DNA of 64,000 bases from Aquisalinus flavus (GTDB taxonomy: Bacteria; Pseudomonadota; Alphaproteobacteria; Caulobacterales; Parvularculaceae): contig NZ_CP042288.1 in assembly GCF_022559625.1 (NCBI RefSeq), positions 2,490,155-2,554,154 on the forward strand. The letters run 5' to 3'. Each line of letters begins with the position of its first letter. The stretch's first letter is position 1. Positions 27,107 through 36,945 of the stretch are shown here, one piece after another. Position numbers and translations under genes: made by a program. The notes under the pieces were generated by a model that saw only the letters and a list, made by a program, of their open reading frames with translations, was not told the DNA's origin and searched no databases.

Positions 27107-27796
27107 CTAGCCGGGTGGGGCCTGGGTTGAAAATCGCGTGTCGCAATCGGTGCGGCCTCGATCAAAATCGGCCTGCGCCCGAGCGTCGGGCAAGAGCCCG
27201 CGCCGATCGAGGATCGCCGCCGCCTCACGCATAACGGCCTGCTCGACGATCTCGGGGGGGTCAAGGGGAAACTCCGCCAGCCTCGCCCGGAAGGCCTGCT
27301 GCGAGAGTGCCAGCAGCGTAGACAGCTCGCCGCGGGTCGCGCTGGCGGGACGGTTGGCGATCTCGGCATGGGCCAAATAGGTCGCCGCACATTGGAAATT
27401 GCTCCGCGTCCATCCACCGTCCGGGCCACGCGTGCGCCAGAGAAGAAAGCTGAAATCGGCAAAGGGCGAGCCAGAGGTCGCGAGCGAACGCTCGCAGGCG
27501 TGCAGGGTCGTCACGAGCGCGGTGTCGGCGGTCGCAGGCTCGTCGCCAGGCGCCTCCGGCTCGCTCTCCATGATCTGGCGCAAGCGGAACATTCGGTTCT
27601 GGGCACGCATGTTCCGGGCGATCTGGGAGGCGGAGCGATAGGCCAGAAAGCATGTCTCGGCGTTGACGCCCGCTTCAAACACCGGGCTTTGCGCGCGTAG
27701 GGGTGTCCCGAAACTGACGGACACGGCTATCGCTATGCCCAGAGCCAGGATCGCCCTTGCCTTCACCCTTATGCTGCAAACCTGTCTCATCGGCAT
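27107..27796 (-). CDS. Exported protein of unknown function
   Basis: 229 residues. MPMRQVCSIRVKARAILALGIAIAVSVSFGTPLRAQ is a good signal peptide, after which no family was recognised. Two Cys-containing helical stretches (NAETCFLAYRSASQIARNMRAQ, LHACERSLATSG, SNFQCAATYLAHAEI, TDCDTRF) suggest a helical periplasmic protein with disulfides. The ATG at 27796 has GAGAGGGGGG upstream. It follows the Sel1-like gene on the same strand. Confidence 0.65.
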   Translation of the reverse strand: MPMRQVCSIRVKARAILALGIAIAVSVSFGTPLRAQSPVFEAGVNAETCFLAYRSASQIARNMRAQNRMFRLRQIMESEPEAPGDEPATADTALVTTLHACERSLATSGSPFADFSFLLWRTRGPDGGWTRSNFQCAATYLAHAEIANRPASATRGELSTLLALSQQAFRARLAEFPLDPPEIVEQAVMREAAAILDRRGLLPDARAQADFDRGRTDCDTRFSTQAPPG

Positions 27797-27899
27797 GGCC
27801 CCCCTCTCCAAGGCGGCCTGCAAGCCGCATATGCCCTCAACTCCAAGACGCAGCCGCTTGGTGTGCCATCCCCGGTGCTCGGGGACTTCACCGGCGCTC

Positions 27900-29213
27900 T
27901 CACGGCGTCCGGGGCCTTTCGGGGCCGCCATAACCGCCCGGCCTGATCCAGTTGTAGAGGAAGCGGGGCATGGTCAGCGGCGCGCCTTCGACGCCCTCAA
28001 CGATGGCGTCGTACAAGAGTCCGCGCACGGCGGCGTTGTCCTCGCCCTCATAGGTGTTCACCACGCCCATGGCTTCGGTGATGAATCCGCGCAGCGGCCC
28101 GTAGGCGTTTTCCACCGTCGAGGCGGCGGCGAGGCGTGCGACCTGTTCGGCGATCACCGCCTGCGCCGGCGCGGCCAGTTCCGGCGAATGCAGGCTTGCG
28201 TCGAACAGACGGCGCATCGTTCCCGGCCGGTCGGTCTCGTCCCAGCTCAGATCGGCCGGTGTATAGTCCAGCAGCGCCAGAAGGCTTGACCGCAGCGCCT
28301 CATCTCTGACCGGGGTGGTCGACAGGGAGTCTCCCGAGAAAGGGTCAGGCTGACTGGAGGGATAGATGACGAAGACCCGCAGGCGCGGAAAGGTCATCTC
28401 GACAATGAGGTCGCGCTCCTCGCCATCGACCACCCCGTCGGCCAGAATGTGACCGCGCAGGGCGGTCACCTTGGCCTCGCTCCAGGTGGTACGCCCGTCG
28501 CTTTGAAGGATTTGCGCCAGCACGTCGTAGAAGGCCTGCCCGACCGGAACCCGGCTGTCGGTCGTTCCATAGAGGCGCTCATGTTCCTCGACTGCCGCCG
28601 CCTCGCGGGCGCGCACATTGGCGACGGCGCGTTCGTTCGCGGAAGCATCGCACGCGGTCTGTGATCCCAGTTCACAGGCGCGGTCGCGATAGGTCAGGCT
28701 CGCCATGGCGTCGCGGTCAGGGTTGGAATTATCGCCGAGCACCGCGCCAGCCCTCGTGCACCCTTCAGCGATCCGATGCTCGTCACAGGCGCGCCGATAG
28801 GCCGCCGCGGCCCCGGCCCAGTTCTCCGGGGTGCGCGGGGCGGAGAACAAGCCAATCGGAGCGCGCGCATCCCCGAGTTTCAGACACGCTTCGCCGTCGC
28901 CGAGATCGCAGGCGCGGCCATAAGCCCAGTAGCGATCCCGCACCGCTTCGGTGTCGCCAAAGAAGCCGCCCATATTGAGGTCGTCGCCATAGGCCTTGCA
29001 CGCCTCGATATGGTCAAGTTCGCAGGCCTGGCGCAGGGCGATACGTCCGTCGATAGGATTATCGTTCGCCAGCAACGTCTGACCCTGCGTGTAGAGCGCC
29101 TCGGCGTCCTGCTGCGCCAGCGCCGGCGCAGATGCGATGAAGGCGAGGCCAGCGGCGGCGGCAAAGAGAATCCCGGTGCGCCGGGCTGTTTGGCAAAGCT
29201 GGGAAAGGATCAT
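27900..29213 (-). CDS. Exported Sel1-repeat-like protein
   Basis: 437 residues with a signal peptide (GILFAAAAGLAFIASAPALAQ). Cys-bearing Sel1/TPR-like helices follow at about 35-180: LRQACELDHIEACKAYGDDL, YGRACDLGDGEACLKLGDA, YRRACDEHRIAEGCTRAG, DRACELGSQTACD. The spacing of paired Cys matches SLR proteins such as HcpC. The C-terminal half has no recognised family. Start MILSQLCQ at 29213 has CCGGAG upstream. It is probably a periplasmic scaffold, with a partner gene immediately downstream. Confidence 0.75.
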   Translation of the reverse strand: MILSQLCQTARRTGILFAAAAGLAFIASAPALAQQDAEALYTQGQTLLANDNPIDGRIALRQACELDHIEACKAYGDDLNMGGFFGDTEAVRDRYWAYGRACDLGDGEACLKLGDARAPIGLFSAPRTPENWAGAAAAYRRACDEHRIAEGCTRAGAVLGDNSNPDRDAMASLTYRDRACELGSQTACDASANERAVANVRAREAAAVEEHERLYGTTDSRVPVGQAFYDVLAQILQSDGRTTWSEAKVTALRGHILADGVVDGEERDLIVEMTFPRLRVFVIYPSSQPDPFSGDSLSTTPVRDEALRSSLLALLDYTPADLSWDETDRPGTMRRLFDASLHSPELAAPAQAVIAEQVARLAAASTVENAYGPLRGFITEAMGVVNTYEGEDNAAVRGLLYDAIVEGVEGAPLTMPRFLYNWIRPGGYGGPERPRTP

Positions 29214-29390
29214 GTGACAGCTCCGGATCGAGTGCGGCGGACGGGCCGCCGTCTGACGCGAAGCTTGCGCCATGCCACTGGCGCCCGCCATCCCCCGAAA
29301 AGGGGATATCGAGCAGCCCGGTCCGGGCCTGGTCCCCGACCCGCCGCACCGCCCGCCTGCCCCGGCTTTGCAATGCGGACAGCGTTGGCC

Positions 29391-30476
29391 CTACTCTCCC
29401 CATCCGGTCACGTCATGACCGCCATAGATCATCTTCCGGATCATCGCAGAGGCGAGCGACGCGGTAAAACCCGCCGCCGGCGTGCTCGCCTCGGTCAGCC
29501 GGGTCATCTGCTCGTCGGTGAGGCGAAGGCCCGCCGCGGCGATATTGCCGGCCAGCTGCGCCGCCGTGCGGGCACCGACAATGGTCGAGGCGACGCCCGG
29601 ACGCGCCATGACCCAGGCCAGCGCCGCCTGCGCCGGATCGCAGTCCAGCTCGGCGGCGACTTCTCCCAACGTATCGAGAATGGCCCAGTTGCGGTCGGTG
29701 AACTTGCTGTCGCCGAACGGGTTCGCCCCGCTCAGCCGTCCGGTGCCGGCGGTCTCGCCGCGCCGGTACTTGCCGGTCAGGAACCCGCCGGCGAGCGGGC
29801 TCCACGCCATCACGCCCATGCCGCCCTCGCGCGCGGCGGGGACATGCTCCGCCTCGACGTCGCGCGCCACCAGCGAGTATTCGACCTGCATCGCGATCGG
29901 GCCGGGCACCCGGCGTTCGGACGCGATCGTTGCGGCCTTCATCGCCACCCATGCCGGCATGTCGGAAAAGGCGTAATGGCGGATTTTCCCGGCGCGGACC
30001 AGATCGCCCAGCGTCGGGACGATCTCCTCCACCGGCGTGACGCCATCCCAGACATGCATCCAGTACAGGTCGATATAATCGGTGCCGAGGCGTTGCAGCG
30101 AGGCGTCGAGCGCCCGGTGGATGTTCTTGGATCCGGCCCCGCCGGCATGGGGGTTGCCGGTGCCGCCTGCCGTGCCGGTCAGCGGGCTGGATGATCCGTT
30201 GAAGCCGAACTTTGTGGCCAGCACGATGGCGTCGCGGGAGTTCGTTTCCCGGATGAATTTGCCCACGAATGTCTCGCTGACGCCGCCGGCATAGATGTCG
30301 GCGGTGTCGACGAAATTGCCGCCTGCGTCGCGATAGGCGTTGAAGATCGCGCGCGATGCAGCCTCGTCCGCCCCCCAGCCGCCGGGGCCGGTAGAGCCGA
30401 AAGTCATGGTGCCGAGGCACAGGGGGCTGATGACAAGGCCGGATCGCCCGAGGGCGCGATAGCTGGCAAGGGACAT
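29391..30476 (-). CDS. Aldo/keto reductase
   Basis: 361-residue NADPH-dependent oxidoreductase of the YajO/Gpr-like class. The catalytic tetrad is visible as Asp57, Tyr62, Lys89 and His141 (FVDTADIYAGG, LATKF, YWMHVWD). The coenzyme-binding C-terminus is ASTIVGARTAAQL. It starts at ATG with AGGAG 8 nt before. It is divergent from a TetR gene with a shared 86-bp promoter, so it is the probable regulated target, perhaps for detoxifying carbonyl compounds. Confidence 0.93.
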   Translation of the reverse strand: MSLASYRALGRSGLVISPLCLGTMTFGSTGPGGWGADEAASRAIFNAYRDAGGNFVDTADIYAGGVSETFVGKFIRETNSRDAIVLATKFGFNGSSSPLTGTAGGTGNPHAGGAGSKNIHRALDASLQRLGTDYIDLYWMHVWDGVTPVEEIVPTLGDLVRAGKIRHYAFSDMPAWVAMKAATIASERRVPGPIAMQVEYSLVARDVEAEHVPAAREGGMGVMAWSPLAGGFLTGKYRRGETAGTGRLSGANPFGDSKFTDRNWAILDTLGEVAAELDCDPAQAALAWVMARPGVASTIVGARTAAQLAGNIAAAGLRLTDEQMTRLTEASTPAAGFTASLASAMIRKMIYGGHDVTGWGE

Positions 30477-30486
30477 GGGTTTTCTC

Positions 30487-30514
30487 CTGTTTCATATCGA
30501 ACGCTATGAAACAG
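30487..30514. promoter_or_regulatory. Palindromic TetR operator candidate
   Basis: CTGTTTCATA and TATGAAACAG form a perfect 10-bp inverted repeat with an 8-nt spacer, ten bases upstream of the aldo/keto reductase start. The half-site TATGAAACA recurs at 30562-30570 over the tetR start codon. The geometry fits a TetR dimer covering both promoters. Confidence 0.75.
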
Positions 30515-30519
30515 CTATG

Positions 30520-30540
30520 GACGCCTTGATCGAAGGCGTC
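30520..30540. promoter_or_regulatory. Second inverted repeat in the same divergent promoter
   Basis: GACGCCTT and AAGGCGTC around a 5-nt centre, 8-bp perfect arms, immediately next to the operator candidate. It could be a second binding site or an mRNA leader hairpin of tetR. Confidence 0.45.
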
Positions 30541-30562
30541 AACGACTTTAATAGTGGGCACT

Positions 30563-31174
30563 ATGAAACACCCGCCGACACCGCGCCGCAAGACCGGCCG
30601 CCCCCTGTCCTTCGACCGCGACGCCGCGCTCGAAAAAGCGATGCTCGCCTTCTGGGAACATGGCTATGAGACGACCTCGATCAGCGATCTGACCGCCGCG
30701 ATGGGCGTGACCGCGCCTAGCATCTACACGGCGTTCGGCGACAAGAAGCGCTTGTTCCTCGAGGCGATGCGGCGCTATGCCGGCGATCCAGCCGATCTCG
30801 CGGCGGCCTTCGCCAGCGCGTCTTCGGCGCGGCAGGCCGTGGCCGGCATGCTCGAAAACGCGGCGCGGCTCTATACCGGCGACGCGACCCCGCGGGGATG
30901 CCTGCTCGCCAGCGCCACGGCCACCGGATCGAAGAATGCTGCCGATGTGCGCGACGCGGTGGCGCAGGAACGGCGCGCCATCCGGGCGATCATCGTCAGG
31001 CGGATCGAAAGAGACGTGGCGGCCGGACGTCTGCCGCCGGAGACCGCACCCCCCGTCCTTGCCGACCTCGCCCTCGCCGTGACGCAGGGCATGTCCGTCC
31101 TCGCCCGCGACGGGGCGGATCGGGAGGCCCTGCTCGCCGTCGCCCGCGCCTCGATGACGGCGTGGCCTGAATGA
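30563..31174 (+). CDS. TetR/AcrR-family transcriptional regulator
   Basis: 203 residues. The N-terminal HTH is FDRDAALEKAMLAFWEHGYETTSISDLTAAMGVTAPSIYTAFGDKKRLF (about 16-65). The C-terminal ligand-binding domain (RGCLLASATATGSKNAADVR...) is of the type that controls divergent reductases. I use the ATG at 30563; a GTG three codons earlier is possible. It is a probable repressor of the neighbouring aldo/keto reductase and of itself. Confidence 0.92.
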   Translation: MKHPPTPRRKTGRPLSFDRDAALEKAMLAFWEHGYETTSISDLTAAMGVTAPSIYTAFGDKKRLFLEAMRRYAGDPADLAAAFASASSARQAVAGMLENAARLYTGDATPRGCLLASATATGSKNAADVRDAVAQERRAIRAIIVRRIERDVAAGRLPPETAPPVLADLALAVTQGMSVLARDGADREALLAVARASMTAWPE

Positions 31175-31177
31175 GGT

Positions 31178-31206
31178 TCGGGACGGGCGTTGCCGCGCCG
31201 TCCCGA
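31178..31206. terminator. Hairpin between tetR and the autotransporter
   Basis: TCGGGACGG with CCGTCCCGA, 9-bp perfect stem and 11-nt loop, three bases after the tetR stop. The two flanking genes converge here. There is no T-run, so termination is probable rather than certain. Confidence 0.45.
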
Positions 31207-31263
31207 TGATTGTTCGTAGTGATGTGAGGCACCGGCCATTGATGTCCGGCGGGCCCGTGCCCC

Positions 31264-34200
31264 CTATGGGAAGGTCCAGCCCAGCGTCAGGCCGCCAGCG
31301 ACGCTTTCCTGATCATTGCCGGTCAGGGCGCTGACCTCGCCGCCCAAGGTCCAGCCGCCGCCGAGGACATAGCTGCCATTGGCCGAGAGCATCGTGGCCG
31401 CACTTTCCACCTGCGGGCCGATCACGGTGAAGGCCTTGCCCGGCGCGCCGGCGAAGGATGTCTCGAGCCGAGCCGTGTCGCTGTCACCATCGACATATTG
31501 CGCGGCGATGTCGACCGTGCCGCGGGCACCCTGCCAGTTGGCGAACATGCCGGCGCCGAAGCGGGTCACGTCATGGGAGGCGAGACCGCCGACGAGGTTG
31601 AGGCTGTCGGCGCCGCTCTCCGATATCGCGTCAAGATCGCTGCTGGCGCTCGTGACGGACGCGACGGGGCCAAGCGCCCAGCCGCCGACGGCGGCAAAAC
31701 CGTAGCGGGCCTCGGCCGAGACGGCCAGGGTCTCCGCCCCAAGGGTGGCCACCGCCATGCGCGACAGCGCGTTGACGGTGATGTCGCGGCTGACATCGGC
31801 ATCGGTCTCGGCGTAATCGACCGCCGCCGTCAGGCCGAGGCCTTTATTGCCATTGCCGTGACGGGCATAGAGGCCGGCGCGCCAGCCATCATAATCGGCT
31901 GAGCTCATCCGGTCGCTGACACTGGCGGACCCCTCGATCATCCCGGCGCTCGCGCCGACCGCCCAGGCGTTGCCCGGCCCGGCATAGTCGACGCCGAAAT
32001 CGAGACCGGTCTCGTCATGGGCGAGACCGGCGGCATTGCCGTCGCCATCGATGGACCCGTCGCGGCCCGACGCCCCGGCCCAGAGGCCCCAGCCCTCGCC
32101 CGAGCGGGCATGGGCGCGGGCGACCAGGCGCTGGGCGCTGGCGATAGCGCTGTGGGAGGACTGGCTCAGCAGCGCCGCATAGACCTCGCCCGATGTCAGG
32201 TCATAGGCGGTCAGCGCCTGCGCCTCGCTGGAGAAGACCAGCTGGTCGATGACCACATCCATGTCGCCGGTCGCATCGTCCTCGATCACGTCGAGAGCTT
32301 CGGCCACCGCCTGCTGGTTCGGCGTGCGGGCGATGGAGGCGAAGGGCACGGCATCGCTGCCGAACCCGAGACGCTCTGCCCGCAACAGGACGCTGTCAGG
32401 ATTATAGACCAGCGACAGGGTGAGGAAGGGCAGGTCGGCCTCCAGCCCCTCGAACATGCCGCTTACCCCGTCGGTCCCGCCGATGATGCGGTAATCGGCC
32501 ATGTCGGTGAAATTGCCCTCCGGCGTCAGCGAGGAGACGACGACGTCGCCGCCATTGATGGTGACAGAGCCATCGACCTCCAGACGGTCGGACAGGGCAA
32601 TGTCAACCAGCGACGGATCTGCCATCGTGCCGCTGATGTCGACGAGGTAGGACGAGCCCGCCTCGAAGACGAGGTTGCTGCCGATCATCGTCGTCTGCAT
32701 CGGTCCGTCACCGCCCGGCGCGATCGTCCCCGCCACGGTGATGGCATTGCCGTCGCCGAGCAGGATCTCGTCGAGCGAGTTCAACACGCCCGTCTCTTCG
32801 ATCATGATCGAATTTGCACCGCCGCCCATGTCGATATTGCCGGTAATGGTGCCGGCGCTCGTCAGGTCTGAGTCTTCATCGCCGAGGCGGATATCGCCGG
32901 TGATGGTGCCGTCATTGATCAGGTCCTCGATGCCGCCCGCCCCCTGGGACAGGATGGCGAAGCCGTCGGCGGTGAGCGTGCCGCTGGCGGTCAGCCTGAG
33001 CGCATTGATCAGGCTGCCGGTGACGAGACCGTCACTGCCGGCACCCGTCGCCGAGACATCTTCGGAGATCTCCAGCGTGGCGAGGCGGGAGTCTTCGGTC
33101 GATGGCCGGTTCGGGTCAGCGCCCGGGCTGCCCCAGCCGGCACCGATACGAATGGCATCGGCATTCTCACCGGTTGTGGTAATCGTCCCGAAGGAGAGCG
33201 CCAGAGAAGTTCGGGTCTCATCGCCGGCAACAACTTCCGGGATGGACCCAACAACGAACCCGTCGGAGCGGGCCCCTGTCGTGGTTACATCGACGCCGTT
33301 CGACACGATGGTGATATCGGACCCCGTCACCGTCCCGCCAAGGCCGAACATCTCGACGCCATTGGCGTTATCGCCGGCCGTGGAGATCGTACTGTTCTGC
33401 AGCAACAGGGCGTAGTCGGAATCGGTAATGTTGCCGGTGAGGTTCGCCGACAGACCCTGCACCTGCAGGCCCCGCGCATTATTGCCCGTGGTGGTGATGT
33501 CGAGATTGTCGAATGTCACCGTGGTCGAGCTGTTGACCATGGCACCATCGGCGCTGGAGCCGAGGACGATCCCACTCGCCCGCGCGCCACTTGTAGAGAC
33601 GATGATGTTGTCCATGGTGGAGACGGAGATGCTGTCCTGGCTGGCGATGAACTGATCGATCACCAGTCCACGCGAGTCGTCTCCCCCGGTGCTCAGCACC
33701 GCGTCTGCAACATCGATGTTGAAGACCGAATTGTCGAAACCGCCACCACCGACGAAGATGGCGTCGGACGCGCTGCCCTGTGTGGAGAAGTCCACATCCG
33801 TCAGCTGGACCGTGAAGGCCGAGTCGCCGTCAACCGCGCCGTCCATGACGAGGGCACCGGCATTGGCGCCGCCGGTCGTGGAAATGGTCGTGTTCGCGAT
33901 GGTGAATTCCACCGCACTGCCATCGCCAGACAGGGAATGGTCGATCCCCCTTGCGTCATTCCCGGCCGTGGAAATGGTCGTGTCGAAGATAGTCGCCGTG
34001 CTGCTTGAGCTATTGCCGAAGGCACCGAGCAGAAGCGCCGTCGATCCGTCCCCTGCAGTGGTGAAATTGCTCCCGGTCGCAAAAAAGGTCCGGCTCGATG
34101 TAGCGCCGCCCTGCTGCGCGAAGACGAAGCCGCTGGCGTTGTCGCCAGTGGTGGAAATGCTGCTGTCGATGATGACCGCATCGCCGACGGAGCTGTTGGC

Positions 34201-36795
34201 GACCTGCGGGATGTCGATGGCATCGCTGCCTGCGCCCGTGGTGGCGATGGTCGAACGCTCGACCAGCAGGAGCACATCGCTGCTGTCGCCGACGCCGACA
34301 TGGACGGCATCGCTGTTCGCCCCGCCGGTCGTCACGCTGGTATCGGCGAGGGCGAGACTCGCCGAACTCGTGCCGCCGAGATCGAGGTTGAATCCGGCTG
34401 AGCCGTTACCGGCTGTTGAAATGTCCGTGTCCTCGACAATCCCGGCAAAGGTCGATCCGCCGGCGGTGACAAAGCGCACCGCATCGGCACTGTCGCCCAT
34501 GGTCGAGATCGTAGAGGGGCTCGCAGCGTCGAGGGCGGCGACCTCGAACAGGGCGACGGAATCCCCGCCCTGCCCGTCGAGCCAGAAGGCAGTCGACCCA
34601 TCCCCGGTCGTGGACGCGTTGACATGATCCAGCGTAACGAAAGCTGTATTGTCGGCACCACCGAGCACCTGGAACAGTGACGCGTTCGCGCCGGTGCTCG
34701 ACAGGGTCAGGCCCTCATCGGAATACAGATACAGCGAGGACTGGGCCGAGATGACCGGGGCATTGTCGCCGGTCGTCGAGATGACCGCCCCTGCATTGTC
34801 GGAGCTGACCCGCAGCGCCCCCTCGCCAAGGATCGCGCCTGCACCGCCATCGGATGTAACGGTGCCGTGGACGATGACGCTGCCGACATCTGTCGCCCCG
34901 CCATGGCTGGCCGGTGCGACGCTGCCTGCCGCTGTGTTGCTCGCCGACGACGCGGATGAGACCCCGCCATTACCGGGCGCCGAGGAGGTGACATATTGCG
35001 TGATCGCGTTCATCGCGCGGTCGGCGATCTTTGCCTTTTCAACGGTTACCGCATCCGTGGTCTCGTGGATCAGGGTTTCGCGGTAATCGTCGGTCACCCC
35101 GGTCACCCGGATGCCGACACTGCCCGGCCCGCTGGTGGTGACGGACCCGGTCTCGGTGACCAGCACTTCCCAGTCAGCAGAATTGCTTGCATCCACAACG
35201 ATGCCGTCACTGTTCGCGCCGGTCGTGGTGATCGCGCCGGAATGGGTCAGGGCAAGCTGGTCGAAATCGGTGATCAGCATGCCCGTGCCATCGGTCATGG
35301 CGATGTCACCGCTGTTCTCAGCCGTGATAGTGTCCGCAACGAGCCAGATGCCCGCGCCAGAGCCCATGGTGATGTCGCCGGAATTGGTCAGGTCGATCGC
35401 GCTGCCGGCCATCGCACCGGCGGCGTTCGGGTCGATGATTTCCATGTTCAGGCCGATACCGTGGGAGTTGGCATCGGTCGTATTCGCCATGTCGATGGCG
35501 CCATTATTGACGACAGTGGCGACAACCGTATCGTCCTCGGTCGCCGCGATGCTGATGCCGCGCCCAAGCGGCGTGTCGAGGGTGATGTCGCCCTCATTGG
35601 TGATCTGCATGTCATAGTCGCCGCCGACCGGCGCATCGAAGGTGAAGATGCCAAGACCGCGCAGGGACGAGCCTTCGCCGGCAATGTCGCCTTCATTGGA
35701 CAGGCTGAAAGAGCCCGTCTGCGCCGTGCTCAGCATCATGATCCCGGTTGACCCCCCGCCATTCGCCATGGTGATGGCAGCGGCGTTGCTGGCCGAGGAA
35801 TTGACATGCGTGCCAGCCGTCTGGACCAGTATGCCATACGTCCCGCTGCCGTCGGTCGACAGCGCGCCGGACGCCTCATTCATGACATTCAGCATTGCAG
35901 TATCGGTGACGCTGCTGTTCGACGTGAAGCCGACAATGCCATGGGTGGCTTGTCCGGTCGCGCTGATCACGCCGGAATTGGTGATCGAGGTGGTGTTGGC
36001 GCCGACAAAGCTGTTGGTCACGATGCCCGCCGCGATGCCGTTGAAGTCGGTATCGGTCGTCGTTGACGACACGGTGATTGCGCCGGAATTGTTGATGTCG
36101 ATATCACCTCCGCCATTATCGTGAAGGGCGAGGATGCCGGCGGTGACGAAGTCACGCTCACCGGTGCCGCCGGAGGTCGCGATCAGCGCGCCGCTGTTGT
36201 CTATATTGATCGCACCACTGGAATTGATCTGCCGCGCCTGGATCGCCATCGCCGATTGAAAGCTGGAAAAGGCTTCGATATCGCCGCGATTGACAATGTC
36301 AAGATTGCCGTCACCGTTCTGGGTTACGGCCTCGATCCCCAGCGCGATACTGCCATTGCCGTTGGCGGTAACATCCGCCCCGGTATCGATGGAAAGGTCG
36401 CCGCCCTGACCGACGATGGCGATCAGGCCCTGTGCCGGACCGGCGATATTGGGATTGTCGAAGACATCGATGACGATGTCGTCGGCGATGGTGATCGTCG
36501 TGTCCGTGTTGCGCACCACGCCGATGCCGAAATAGCCCGGCGGTGCGATCGGCGTCGTCGCGTTCTGGATCGTGATCGTATCGAACGGCGTGCCGCCCGG
36601 CCCGGCATAGATGCCGTCTTCAAGGTCGCCCTCGCAGACCGCCTCGCCATCGACAATGGGACAATTCGGGCTGATGCCCGGTAGGGTCTGCTGGGCCGCA
36701 GCCGGTGTCGCGGCCGCCAGGGCCGCACCGAAAACCGATGCCGCCGCACAGTGCATGAGCCGCGCTTTGAGGCTCGTCTTGAAAATCACAGTCAT
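31264..36795 (-). CDS. Giant autotransporter with beta-helix passenger (type Va secretion)
   Basis: 1843 residues. The signal peptide covers about 1-35 (ending AAATPAAAQ). A very long passenger is made of degenerate repeats around motifs such as TTGDNASGF, STAGNDARGI and ITTTGENADAI every ~40-50 residues, a right-handed beta-helix pattern. The last ~290 residues form the translocator barrel and end in LTLGWTFP, with the terminal aromatic needed for BAM. The open frame continues 372 codons upstream to 37911, opposite the DUF72 gene. I start at MTVIFKTSLKARL (36795) because of its signal peptide and the AAGGGGAAGG ribosome-binding site. Confidence 0.9.
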   Translation of the reverse strand: MTVIFKTSLKARLMHCAAASVFGAALAAATPAAAQQTLPGISPNCPIVDGEAVCEGDLEDGIYAGPGGTPFDTITIQNATTPIAPPGYFGIGVVRNTDTTITIADDIVIDVFDNPNIAGPAQGLIAIVGQGGDLSIDTGADVTANGNGSIALGIEAVTQNGDGNLDIVNRGDIEAFSSFQSAMAIQARQINSSGAINIDNSGALIATSGGTGERDFVTAGILALHDNGGGDIDINNSGAITVSSTTTDTDFNGIAAGIVTNSFVGANTTSITNSGVISATGQATHGIVGFTSNSSVTDTAMLNVMNEASGALSTDGSGTYGILVQTAGTHVNSSASNAAAITMANGGGSTGIMMLSTAQTGSFSLSNEGDIAGEGSSLRGLGIFTFDAPVGGDYDMQITNEGDITLDTPLGRGISIAATEDDTVVATVVNNGAIDMANTTDANSHGIGLNMEIIDPNAAGAMAGSAIDLTNSGDITMGSGAGIWLVADTITAENSGDIAMTDGTGMLITDFDQLALTHSGAITTTGANSDGIVVDASNSADWEVLVTETGSVTTSGPGSVGIRVTGVTDDYRETLIHETTDAVTVEKAKIADRAMNAITQYVTSSAPGNGGVSSASSASNTAAGSVAPASHGGATDVGSVIVHGTVTSDGGAGAILGEGALRVSSDNAGAVISTTGDNAPVISAQSSLYLYSDEGLTLSSTGANASLFQVLGGADNTAFVTLDHVNASTTGDGSTAFWLDGQGGDSVALFEVAALDAASPSTISTMGDSADAVRFVTAGGSTFAGIVEDTDISTAGNGSAGFNLDLGGTSSASLALADTSVTTGGANSDAVHVGVGDSSDVLLLVERSTIATTGAGSDAIDIPQVANSSVGDAVIIDSSISTTGDNASGFVFAQQGGATSSRTFFATGSNFTTAGDGSTALLLGAFGNSSSSTATIFDTTISTAGNDARGIDHSLSGDGSAVEFTIANTTISTTGGANAGALVMDGAVDGDSAFTVQLTDVDFSTQGSASDAIFVGGGGFDNSVFNIDVADAVLSTGGDDSRGLVIDQFIASQDSISVSTMDNIIVSTSGARASGIVLGSSADGAMVNSSTTVTFDNLDITTTGNNARGLQVQGLSANLTGNITDSDYALLLQNSTISTAGDNANGVEMFGLGGTVTGSDITIVSNGVDVTTTGARSDGFVVGSIPEVVAGDETRTSLALSFGTITTTGENADAIRIGAGWGSPGADPNRPSTEDSRLATLEISEDVSATGAGSDGLVTGSLINALRLTASGTLTADGFAILSQGAGGIEDLINDGTITGDIRLGDEDSDLTSAGTITGNIDMGGGANSIMIEETGVLNSLDEILLGDGNAITVAGTIAPGGDGPMQTTMIGSNLVFEAGSSYLVDISGTMADPSLVDIALSDRLEVDGSVTINGGDVVVSSLTPEGNFTDMADYRIIGGTDGVSGMFEGLEADLPFLTLSLVYNPDSVLLRAERLGFGSDAVPFASIARTPNQQAVAEALDVIEDDATGDMDVVIDQLVFSSEAQALTAYDLTSGEVYAALLSQSSHSAIASAQRLVARAHARSGEGWGLWAGASGRDGSIDGDGNAAGLAHDETGLDFGVDYAGPGNAWAVGASAGMIEGSASVSDRMSSADYDGWRAGLYARHGNGNKGLGLTAAVDYAETDADVSRDITVNALSRMAVATLGAETLAVSAEARYGFAAVGGWALGPVASVTSASSDLDAISESGADSLNLVGGLASHDVTRFGAGMFANWQGARGTVDIAAQYVDGDSDTARLETSFAGAPGKAFTVIGPQVESAATMLSANGSYVLGGGWTLGGEVSALTGNDQESVAGGLTLGWTFP

Positions 36796-36945
36796 CTGGA
36801 AACCTTCCCCTTGCGCCCCTGAAAACGGGCCACTCGGTAAGAGAGGCGTGCAAAACCTGCATAACGGGCCAGAAGAGGTGGATAAAAATTGCCTTGGGCG
36901 CATGCAGCAATTGCGGATTCTGCGCAGACGGGCGATCCTCTTGCC

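Noticed and set aside
31264-36795. DNA repeats in the autotransporter as CRISPR
   Set aside because: They are in-frame, degenerate and code for the beta-helix passenger.
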